Assembly (NCBI RefSeq): GCF_002901445.1
Contig: NZ_PPPD01000001.1
Coordinates: 3,416,501 to 3,480,500, forward strand
DNA length: 64,000 nucleotides
Direction of reading: 5' to 3'
Source: Deinococcus koreensis
GTDB lineage: Bacteria; Deinococcota; Deinococci; Deinococcales; Deinococcaceae
Part shown: in pieces, positions 57,967 through 64,000 of the stretch
Layout: every line of letters begins with the position of its first letter
Numbering within the stretch: position 1 is the first letter of the stretch
Program-made: the position numbers and the translations under genes
Notes under the pieces: generated by a model
Told to the model about the DNA's origin: nothing
What the model saw: the letters and a program-made list of their open reading frames with translations, nothing else
The model's database searches: none

Positions 57967-60141
57967 ATGTCTTCGCGCGCTCCCGTCCGTCTCCCCGCCT
58001 ACGCCCCACATCCTGATTTCGACCACGAGAGCGACCACCTGGAAGGCACGGTGGCCGCCATGCTGCGCCAGATTGAATTCTGGGAGGACCGCGACCGCCA
58101 GATGGGCGCCGATCTGGAAACCTCGATCATCCTGGGCGACGAGGCGGAGGAACACGCCGCCATGCTCTCGCCGCACGTCCACCAGCCGTATTTCGGCTCG
58201 CTCAAGGTGCGCGTGGCGGGGCGCGAGCAGGTGCTCTACGTGGGCAAGCACGCCTTCCGCGACGTGAAGGGGCCGCACAGCGTGGTCTCGTGGGATTCGG
58301 AGGTCGGCAGCCTGTTCTACCAGGAGGCGCTGACCTGGACACCCCGGCGCGGCAGCGCGGGCACCATCCGCCGGCGCCGGCAGCTGGACGTGGCCCACAA
58401 GCAGCTCCTGCGCGTGACCGACCTGTACGACGACGAGCATGGCGGCGACACCGGCGGCCGCGAGGAGGTGCTGCTCAGGCGGCTGGAGGAAGGCAGCACC
58501 GCCGGCATGCGCGACGTGGTGGAGACGCTGCAGCCCGAGCAGAACGAGGCCATGCGCTTTCCGGCCGGCACGCCCGTGATCATCCAGGGCGCGGCGGGCA
58601 GCGGCAAGACCACCATCGGCTTTCACCGCCTGTCGTGGATGACCAACGCCGAGCGCGGCCGCCACCAGGCCCGTCCCGAGGCCTGCATGGTGCTGATGCC
58701 TAACCGCGTGCTGGCCTCCTACGCCGCGCGCATCCTGCCGGAACTCGACCTGCACAGCGTCAACGTGACCACCCCCGAGCACTGGGCGGTGGGCCTGCTG
58801 GGGCTGGAGAAGCTGGAGGTCACGGACCGCACGCTGACCCTGCTCCTCACGGACCGCGACAACACCCGCCGCGCCCTGGCCTGGCGGCGCGCCAAGCTGC
58901 TGGGCGACGCCCGCATGCTGGACGTGGTGCGCACCCACCTCTGGACGCGCTTCACGGCGGCCCTGCGCGGCCAGGGCCTCAAGGAATCCGTGGAGCTGCG
59001 CGGCCGCGAAGGGCTGACCCTGACCCTGACCGACGCCGACCTGTACACCATTCTCAGCGACACCTTCGCCCGCGATCCCCTGGAGGGCTACCGCGCGGGC
59101 TTCCGCGCCCTGCTGGAGGCCGAGGCCCTGAGCCGCCTGCACGTGCCCGACGACGAGGAAGCCGGCGTCCTGAAGCAGCTCTCCGCCCCCGTGACCACCC
59201 TGCTGGGCCGGATTTTCGCCAGCACCACGCCGGTCACCGAGACCCGCCGCCTGCTCGCCAGCCCCGAGGCCCTGGCCGTGAGTGGCCTGCTGCAGGAGCG
59301 CGAGATCCAGCTCCTGCAGGCCGACCCCCTGGGCGGCATCCCCACCCCGCGCCGCGCCCACGCCGACGTGACCGAGCTGCCCCTGATGCTCGCCATGCAA
59401 GCCTTCATGGGCGGCATCGGCCGCGCGGTGGGCCGCGAACTGGAGGTGTTCGACCATGTGGTGCTGGACGAGGCGCAGGATTACTCCCCACTGCTGTACG
59501 CGCTGCTGGCCCGCGCCACCCGCCCCGGCCACATCACGGCGCTGGGCGACCTGAACCAGGGGATGCACGGCTACAAGGGGCCGTCGTCCTGGGAGGCGGT
59601 GCAGGCGCAGCTGCCCGGCGCGCAGGTGCTCACCCTGAGCCGCACCTACCGCTCGACCCGACAGATCACCGAACTGGGCGCCCGCATCGCCGCCACCTAC
59701 AACCGCGCCGCCCACGTCCAGGGCGTCGACCGCGACGGCGACCCCATCCAGCGCTACGTGGCCCCGGCCGGCCCAGACGGCGAACTGCCACTGCTGGCCC
59801 GCGCCGTGAAGGATGCCCAGAAAGCCGGACACAGCAACATCGCCATCGTCACGCGCCGCGCCATCGACGCCGACCGTCTGGCCGAGGCGCTACGCGAGCA
59901 CGACACCGATGCCCAGCCCATCACCACGCAGGAGCACCGCTATACCGGCGGGCTAGTGATCCTGCCGGTCAGTCTCGCCAAGGGCCTGGAGTTCAGCGCG
60001 GCCATTGTCGCCAGCGCCAACGCCGAGACCTACGACGACAGCACCGAATACGAGCGCCGCCTGCTGTACGTGTCGGCCAGCCGCGCCCTGCACTGGCTGG
60101 GGCTGGTCAGCGTGGACGAGCTGCACCCGCTCATTCAGTAG
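57967..60141 (+). CDS. HelD-like superfamily 1 helicase (UvrD fold)
   Basis: 724 residues from ATG 57967, 7 nt after TATCCT. The N-terminal 190 residues are helical and contain 'YFGSLKVRVAGREQVLYVGKHAFRD' and 'VVSWDSEVGSLFY', the pattern at the start of HelD proteins ('yiGr....lvDWRaP...FY'). SF1 motifs: Walker A IQGAAGSGKTTIGFHR (about 205-220), Walker B FDHVVLDEAQDYSP (about 495), GDLNQGMHGYKG (about 527), LSRTYRSTRQITEL (about 558), SLAKGLEFSAAIVA (about 668), RRLLYVSASRALHWLGL (about 696). HelD of Firmicutes releases stalled RNA polymerase from DNA, so this may be a recycling factor. A DNA-repair helicase is the alternative. Confidence 0.87.
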   Translation: MSSRAPVRLPAYAPHPDFDHESDHLEGTVAAMLRQIEFWEDRDRQMGADLETSIILGDEAEEHAAMLSPHVHQPYFGSLKVRVAGREQVLYVGKHAFRDVKGPHSVVSWDSEVGSLFYQEALTWTPRRGSAGTIRRRRQLDVAHKQLLRVTDLYDDEHGGDTGGREEVLLRRLEEGSTAGMRDVVETLQPEQNEAMRFPAGTPVIIQGAAGSGKTTIGFHRLSWMTNAERGRHQARPEACMVLMPNRVLASYAARILPELDLHSVNVTTPEHWAVGLLGLEKLEVTDRTLTLLLTDRDNTRRALAWRRAKLLGDARMLDVVRTHLWTRFTAALRGQGLKESVELRGREGLTLTLTDADLYTILSDTFARDPLEGYRAGFRALLEAEALSRLHVPDDEEAGVLKQLSAPVTTLLGRIFASTTPVTETRRLLASPEALAVSGLLQEREIQLLQADPLGGIPTPRRAHADVTELPLMLAMQAFMGGIGRAVGRELEVFDHVVLDEAQDYSPLLYALLARATRPGHITALGDLNQGMHGYKGPSSWEAVQAQLPGAQVLTLSRTYRSTRQITELGARIAATYNRAAHVQGVDRDGDPIQRYVAPAGPDGELPLLARAVKDAQKAGHSNIAIVTRRAIDADRLAEALREHDTDAQPITTQEHRYTGGLVILPVSLAKGLEFSAAIVASANAETYDDSTEYERRLLYVSASRALHWLGLVSVDELHPLIQ

Positions 60142-60152
60142 ACAGAAATCAA

Positions 60153-60180
60153 AGACCGCCCCTATTGGTGGGGGCGGTCT
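60153..60180 (+). terminator. Bidirectional terminator after the HelD-like helicase gene
   Basis: Perfect 10-bp stem, AGACCGCCCC (60153-60162) with GGGGCGGTCT (60171-60180), 8-nt loop, between convergent genes and 11 bp after the helicase stop. Confidence 0.88.
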
Positions 60181-60196
60181 ACAAGCAGCGCGGCTC

Positions 60197-60751
60197 TTAC
60201 AAAGTGCAGTTTGCGACCGGAATACCCTGGACGCTCTTGACAACGTTGCTGGTTGTCACACCATCCCGGCTGACGCCCTGAACGTTCAGGAAGGTTACTC
60301 CCTTGACCGTAAAGGTTTTGACGGGACTGACGACGATGGCCTGAGCGCTCAGCCCCAGCGACTTGGCGCTCAGCGGGGCCACTCCTGCACCAACCGTGAT
60401 TTCGAACTGGGAGGGATTGCCAGAGTAGCCGGTGGTCAGGAAGGGAGTGTAGACCGTCTGCTTCCCACCTTTGCTCCCTTCAAGCTGGAAGCCAAAACGT
60501 GCCGCTTCGCCGTCCCAGTCGAGCGTGGAGTAAAGACGAGTACTGAAGTTGTCGCAGATGATCGAAGAACCGGCCGCATAGGTCGTTCCCGTGCTGGTGT
60601 CCGTATAGGCCGTTGGCAACGTGTATTCGCTCTTGTATTCAAGGAGTTGAAGGTTTCGGACAGGATCGCTGCTTGGCGTCACCACGACATCGACACCACA
60701 ACTCGCCAGAAGACCCGTCAGACCGACTGCTGCCAGAAGCACTTTTTTCAT
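60197..60751 (-). CDS. Putative lipoprotein, tandem paralogue 1
   Basis: 184 residues from ATG 60751. Signal peptide MKKVLLAAVGLTGLLASC with the lipobox LASC. The mature part is a beta-type domain: 'SSIICDNFSTRLYSTLDWDG', 'GFQLEGSKGGKQTVYTPFL', 'AQAIVVSPVKTFTVKGVTFLNVQG' and a C-terminal 'PVANCTL' whose Cys may pair with the Cys near residue 68. It closely parallels the next gene upstream in length, lipobox, internal motifs and final NCT, so both come from one ancestor. A 38-bp box upstream is also shared at the same distance. Confidence 0.75.
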   Translation of the reverse strand: MKKVLLAAVGLTGLLASCGVDVVVTPSSDPVRNLQLLEYKSEYTLPTAYTDTSTGTTYAAGSSIICDNFSTRLYSTLDWDGEAARFGFQLEGSKGGKQTVYTPFLTTGYSGNPSQFEITVGAGVAPLSAKSLGLSAQAIVVSPVKTFTVKGVTFLNVQGVSRDGVTTSNVVKSVQGIPVANCTL

Positions 60752-60774
60752 GTCTTTCACTCTGCTGCCCAAAG

Positions 60775-60812
60775 CTGATGCCCGTGTGATGCGCCCTTGA
60801 GAGATTCTGAGG
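60775..60812 (-). promoter_or_regulatory. Conserved upstream box of tandem lipoprotein gene 1
   Basis: A 38-bp segment whose + strand form has blocks CTGATGCC, GTGTGAT, TTGAG and TCTGAGG. 29 of 38 bases match the box at 61472-61509, and both lie exactly 24 nt upstream of the respective ATG. Read on the coding strand it carries CTCAAG and ATCACAC, unlike the usual -10 hexamers, so an activator or alternative sigma site is possible. Confidence 0.55.
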
Positions 60813-60869
60813 CGAGGGCAAATGAAAGCGGCCAGAGCGCGAAGCCCTGGCCCATAGTGAGGTGTGAGG

Positions 60870-61448
60870 TCAGTTGGAGAGGGGCTGGGCGGTGTTCTGC
60901 ACGGTGCAGTTGCTGTAGACGGGAATGACCCGGAGGTAACGGCTATCAATGTCAAAGCTAGATGTAGAGGTGTTGATCTTCAGGTTCGTGTAGAACCCGT
61001 TGCCCACCTTATTGGCTACCGTCACGGTTTTGACCTTCTGCACGGCAGGGGAAACCACGATGCTGGTGGGCAGCAGCTTGCCGGTTGAGGAGTTGGCGTC
61101 GAAGTAGAAGACGTAGTTGCCGTTCTCCAGCTTCTGGAGCTTGGACGCCGGCACATTCTCCTTGAAGTTGGGATCTTCCTGGGCACTGGTGTTGCTGTAC
61201 AGGCTGAGATCCACCGACTGGATAGTGCCGGCTGCGGCGAACTCGATCTTCACCTGGGTCGAGGCCGAGCGGCCCGCGCTGGCGTTCGACACATTGTCAC
61301 AGCCCACGTATTGACCCGCGCCCGTCGTGTACTCGGTGGTCAGATCCACGATCCGCGCCGATGCGCTGCCATCCGGCGCCACACCGCTCGATCCGCACGC
61401 TGCCAGAATGCCACTCAACCCGATCATGCCGATCATCAAGTTCTTCAT
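60870..61448 (-). CDS. Putative lipoprotein, tandem paralogue 2
   Basis: 192 residues from ATG 61448 (MKNLMIGMIGLSGILAACGS, lipobox LAAC). Mature features match its neighbour: 'VGCDNVSNASAGRS' parallels 'IICDNFSTRLYS', 'SIVVSPAVQKVKTVTVANKVG' parallels 'IVVSPVKTFTVKGV', and both end in an NCT followed by a short tail. An extra 'NGNYVFYFDANSSTG' segment explains the greater length. No ribosome-binding site is evident. It is separated from paralogue 1 by its own upstream box, so each copy appears to have its own promoter. Confidence 0.75.
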   Translation of the reverse strand: MKNLMIGMIGLSGILAACGSSGVAPDGSASARIVDLTTEYTTGAGQYVGCDNVSNASAGRSASTQVKIEFAAAGTIQSVDLSLYSNTSAQEDPNFKENVPASKLQKLENGNYVFYFDANSSTGKLLPTSIVVSPAVQKVKTVTVANKVGNGFYTNLKINTSTSSFDIDSRYLRVIPVYSNCTVQNTAQPLSN

Positions 61449-61471
61449 GCTGTCCACTGTCACCTGTCCAC

Positions 61472-61509
61472 CTGATGCCAGTGTGATTGTTTCTTGAGCA
61501 AGTCTGAGG
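61472..61509 (-). promoter_or_regulatory. Conserved upstream box of tandem lipoprotein gene 2
   Basis: Counterpart of 60775-60812, with identical spacing to the ATG (24 nt). Conserved blocks on the + strand: CTGATGCC (61472-61479), GTGTGAT, TTGAG and TCTGAGG (61503-61509). The spacer between them has diverged, so the blocks seem to be under selection. Confidence 0.55.
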
Positions 61510-61577
61510 ATACCCGTCTGCTGTTCGGCTGGGCCGCCGCTGAGGCTTTTCATGATCGCTGTGGGTAAGCTCCGGAT

Positions 61578-62027
61578 ATGCGTTTGCTGAGTGCCCTCTG
61601 CCTGCTGGGAATCCTGAGCGCCTGTGCGCCCACCCTGACCACCCCGGAGTCCCGCCTGACCGGTCAGACCACGTTCACGGGCGCGCTCCTGTCGGTGACG
61701 GTGGTCAACGAGGGGCCCTACGACCTGATGCTGGACAACTCCTGCCCGCGCCCCTTCGAACTGCAGGTGTCGCAACCCCAGGGGAGTGTGGCGGTGGCGG
61801 CCCTGGCGCAGCAGCTCGCCACCTGTTCGGACGTAAAACTGCCGCCCCAGCGCTGGCCGGTGCGCGGCACCTTCACGGCGGCGGTGGTGCTCAACCTGCC
61901 GTCCGGGAAGCATGAGCTGACGCCCACGGCGGTCGTGCGGGTACAGGTGGCGCCGGGCGGCAAACCCCAGGGCGCCTACCGGACGGTGCGGGTCAGTGCC
62001 CCGGCCGTGACCCTCGTCGTGCCGTAG
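61578..62027 (+). CDS. Putative lipoprotein of unknown function
   Basis: 149 residues from ATG 61578, 6 nt after TAAGCT (leaderless). Signal peptide MRLLSALCLLGILSAC with lipobox LSAC. A small Ig-like beta domain follows: 'FTGALLSVTVVNEGPYDLMLDNSCPRPFELQV', 'WPVRGTFTAAVVLNLPSGKHEL' and 'YRTVRVSAPAVTLVV'. Two Cys (about 56 and 82) may pair. It ends 6 bp before the convergent miaB stop. Confidence 0.7.
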   Translation: MRLLSALCLLGILSACAPTLTTPESRLTGQTTFTGALLSVTVVNEGPYDLMLDNSCPRPFELQVSQPQGSVAVAALAQQLATCSDVKLPPQRWPVRGTFTAAVVLNLPSGKHELTPTAVVRVQVAPGGKPQGAYRTVRVSAPAVTLVVP

Positions 62028-62033
62028 GCGGGC

Positions 62034-63413
62034 TCAGGCCATCTGCAACGGGGCGCTCATGGCCGCCGCCTCGGGGTTCAGGCGGGGCAGCTCGGGAAGC
62101 TCCTGACCGCCCTCGCCCAGCACGCGGCCGTACATCATGTGGGGCGTGGCGTGCCCGATCCGTACCCGGTAGACGCCGGGGCCGTCGGCGCCGATCGCGC
62201 GGGACACCACGGTCGGGTGGTTGCCGCGCGTGTGGCCCTCCAGGAAGCCCTCGCTGTGGGCGTCGCCCCGGATCAGCACCTCCTGAATCGAGCCGACGTG
62301 GGCGGCGTTGCGGCGCGCACTCCATTCCTTCTGCTTCACGATCAGTCGTTGCAGGCGCTCAGTCTTGACCTCGCGCGGCAGGTCGGCAAAGTGCTTGTAG
62401 CTGGGCGTGCCGGGGCGCGGCGAGTAGATGAACATGTACGCGGAGTCGTAGCCCACCTCGTCGTACAGGCTCAGGGTGTCCTGAAAATCCTCCTCGGTCT
62501 CGCCGGGAAAGCCCACGATGATGTCGGTGGCCAGCACGGCGTGCGGCAGGTGCCTGCGGATATCGGCGATGTGCGACAGGTACTGCTCACGGGTGTACTC
62601 GCGGGCCATACGCCGCAGCACGCGGTCGGAACCGCTCTGCACGGGCAGATGCACGAACTCGCAGACCGCCGGGGTCTCGGCCATCGCGGCGGCCACGTCC
62701 TCGGTGAAGTTCATGGGGTGGCTGGTCGTGAACTTCACGCGGCTCACGCCACTGCGCCCGACCAGCCGCAGCAGGTCGGCGAAACTGGGGTAGCCCGCCA
62801 GCTTTGCGCCCCCATCCACGCCGTAGGCGTTCACGTTCTGGCCCAGCAGCGTCACCTCCTGCACGCCGGCCGCGAGCTGCATGTCCAGCTCGCGCAGGAT
62901 GTCGTCCGGCGAGCGGCTGACCTGCGGGCCGCGCGTGGTCGGCACGATGCAGTAGGTGCAGTGGTGATCGCAGCCGCGCATGATCGTCAGGTGCGCCTGC
63001 AGTTTTCCGGCCGGCGGCGGCGGGATGTGGCCGTGCAGCTCGTCCTTGAACTGCAGCCCCCAGAAGCGCTCGTTGCTCTCCAGCGCCTTCCCGATATCCA
63101 GCAGGCTGCCCGGCCCGAGCAGCACGTCGACCTCGAACTTGCGGGCCATCTGCTGGCCTTCCTCGAGCTGCGCGAGGCAGCCCATCATACCGACCACCAG
63201 GGGGCGCTGGGTCTTGAGCTTGCGGAGTTCGCCCAGCACCGAGCGCACCTTGTCGACCGGCTTGCCGCGCACCGCGCAGGTGTTGATCAGGACGAAATCC
63301 GCCTCGTCCACGCCGTCCACGATGTCGGCGCCCAGCGAGACCAGCTGGGACTGCACGAGGTGCGTGTCGTATTCGTTCATCTGGCACCCGTAGGTGATCA
63401 GGTGGGCTTTCAT
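62034..63413 (-). CDS. miaB: tRNA-2-methylthio-N6-dimethylallyladenosine synthase
   Basis: Radical-SAM methylthiotransferase acting on A37 of tRNAs that read codons starting with U. 459 residues. N-terminal UPF0004 domain with Cys in [11 protein letters not shown] (about 10), [10 protein letters not shown] (about 46) and [11 protein letters not shown] (about 79) for the auxiliary cluster; radical-SAM CxxxCxxC in [18 protein letters not shown] (about 154, 158, 161); TRAM domain near the C-terminus ('[15 protein letters not shown]'). '[24 protein letters not shown]' is typical of MiaB as opposed to MtaB or RimO. GAGGAGA ribosome-binding site before ATG 63413. Confidence 0.94.
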   Translation of the reverse strand: MKAHLITYGCQMNEYDTHLVQSQLVSLGADIVDGVDEADFVLINTCAVRGKPVDKVRSVLGELRKLKTQRPLVVGMMGCLAQLEEGQQMARKFEVDVLLGPGSLLDIGKALESNERFWGLQFKDELHGHIPPPPAGKLQAHLTIMRGCDHHCTYCIVPTTRGPQVSRSPDDILRELDMQLAAGVQEVTLLGQNVNAYGVDGGAKLAGYPSFADLLRLVGRSGVSRVKFTTSHPMNFTEDVAAAMAETPAVCEFVHLPVQSGSDRVLRRMAREYTREQYLSHIADIRRHLPHAVLATDIIVGFPGETEEDFQDTLSLYDEVGYDSAYMFIYSPRPGTPSYKHFADLPREVKTERLQRLIVKQKEWSARRNAAHVGSIQEVLIRGDAHSEGFLEGHTRGNHPTVVSRAIGADGPGVYRVRIGHATPHMMYGRVLGEGGQELPELPRLNPEAAAMSAPLQMA

Positions 63414-63522
63414 GGGCTCTCCTCTCGGCTGGCCGGATGGAGTCCGGGGCCTTATGCACCGGCCCAGGCGTTGGGCACGGCGACCACGGGAGAGTCTAGC
63501 GCAGCGTGGTCTGGCGCGGCTC

Positions 63523-64000
63523 TCAGGGGTTGGCGGGGGGTGGCGGGGTGGGCGTGGTCGGACTGGCGGGCACGGCGGCCGGCGCCGCTCCCACCTTGTT
63601 CAGCTCCACCACGTAGCCCAGCAGCTCCTTGCCCAGCAGCACGGTTCGCAGCGTGCCGTTGATCTTCTCGCCGGCCACCACGGCGTGCAGGTTGGCGCGG
63701 TGCTGGTCGCCGTTCTCGTACATCTGCAGCTCCAGCGCGCCGCCCTGGGCCGCCTTCCTGAAGGTGCCGCTGGCGGCGTAGGACTTGCGGCTTTCCAGGT
63801 TGGTCAGCACGCCCGCCGCGCGGCCCTCGCGCTCCTGGATGGTCAGGGTCAGGCGGTAGGGGACCCGGCCGGTGCCGCCCACGCCGATGCCCTCGTACAG
63901 GCCGTTCACGCTACGTTCCAGGGCGGTCAGGGGACTCAGGAAGGCGCCCCAGGCGCAGCCGCTGAGGCTGACGGCCAGCACGGACAGCGCGGCAGGCCGC
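63523..64000 (-). CDS. Putative lipoprotein, 5' end outside window
   Basis: At least 159 codons, open to the right edge. The visible N-terminal part ([17 protein letters not shown]) is the end of a lipoprotein signal peptide with the lipobox LSGC, so the true start is a few codons beyond base 64000; the GTG at 63981 is inside the signal peptide. The mature domain is '[47 protein letters not shown]' and '[30 protein letters not shown]', beta-rich. The last 20 residues are Pro/Thr-rich. Unknown function. Confidence 0.7.
   Translation of the reverse strand, partial: RPAALSVLAVSLSGCAWGAFLSPLTALERSVNGLYEGIGVGGTGRVPYRLTLTIQEREGRAAGVLTNLESRKSYAASGTFRKAAQGGALELQMYENGDQHRANLHAVVAGEKINGTLRTVLLGKELLGYVVELNKVGAAPAAVPASPTTPTPPPPANP

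Noticed and set aside
57091..59832. 913-codon minus-strand frame across the HelD-like gene
   Set aside because: Shadow of the helicase gene, which carries all SF1 motifs on the other strand.

Overview
The window is a 64 kb piece of a high-GC bacterial chromosome, almost certainly Deinococcus. The evidence is the gene set: a divergent pair of type I and type III glutamine synthetases, a dimeric GlyRS, SdhCDAB, a LeuC/LeuD/LeuB cluster, and a short Crp-family regulator resembling DdrI/SdrP. At least eighteen starts also have a TAnnnT-like -10 hexamer only 5 to 9 nt upstream of the start codon, the leaderless arrangement known to be common in Deinococcus. There is no rRNA operon, CRISPR array or prophage. 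The only complete insertion sequence is an 854-bp IS5-family element.

Layout. 1-5.4 kb: a branched-chain amino-acid binding protein (cut by the window edge) and the divergent glnA/glnN pair. 6.0-9.5 kb: a four-gene type IV pilin-like operon (FimT/GspH, PilV, PilW and PilX-like). 9.95-10.8 kb: the IS. 11.2-15.5 kb: an AAC(3)-family acetyltransferase, two different ferredoxin-NADP reductases in tandem, and the Crp-type regulator with a clear sigma-A promoter. 15.9-18.4 kb: gyrA. 18.9-22.7 kb: three coupled roadblock/LC7 genes, hemB, a dual-specificity-type phosphatase, a lipoprotein and a DUF4406-like protein. 22.8-26.9 kb: a bleomycin-resistance-like VOC protein and sdhCDAB. 27-33.6 kb: cell-surface lipoproteins, then a leucine operon (leader ORF, leuC, unknown gene, leuD, leuB). 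33.6-38.7 kb: a MocR regulator, rpsT, recX, tRNA-Pro(CGG) and a phosphoesterase. 38.7-48.9 kb: mostly single-gene accessory functions (PAP2, LtrA, aldo-keto reductase, LuxR, PDZ protease, GNAT, nitronate monooxygenase, esterase, deacetylase, TAXI receptor, SIMPL protein). 49-57 kb: prfC with a tiny leader ORF, a C39-like protease, YceI, glyS under a T-box riboswitch, a phosphoribosyltransferase and a CrtI-like oxidoreductase. 57-64 kb: a HelD-like helicase, lipoproteins and miaB.

How genes work together. The glutamine synthetases share one divergent control region. SdhC, D, A and B form one complex II operon. leuC, leuD and leuB supply the middle steps of leucine synthesis. The pilins probably form a minor-pilin tip or pseudopilus complex. 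GlyRS expression is likely set by tRNA-Gly charging through the T-box, whose specifier GGC can be read directly.

Most noteworthy non-coding signals: (i) two copies of a 120-141-bp structured repeat with 10-bp terminal inverted repeats, each starting directly after a stop codon; (ii) the glyS T-box; (iii) an 8-codon leaderless ORF ending Pro-Pro-stop ahead of the release-factor gene prfC; (iv) a 19-codon leaderless ORF followed by a hairpin ahead of leuC; (v) a 38-bp box conserved at identical distance upstream of two tandem paralogous lipoprotein genes.
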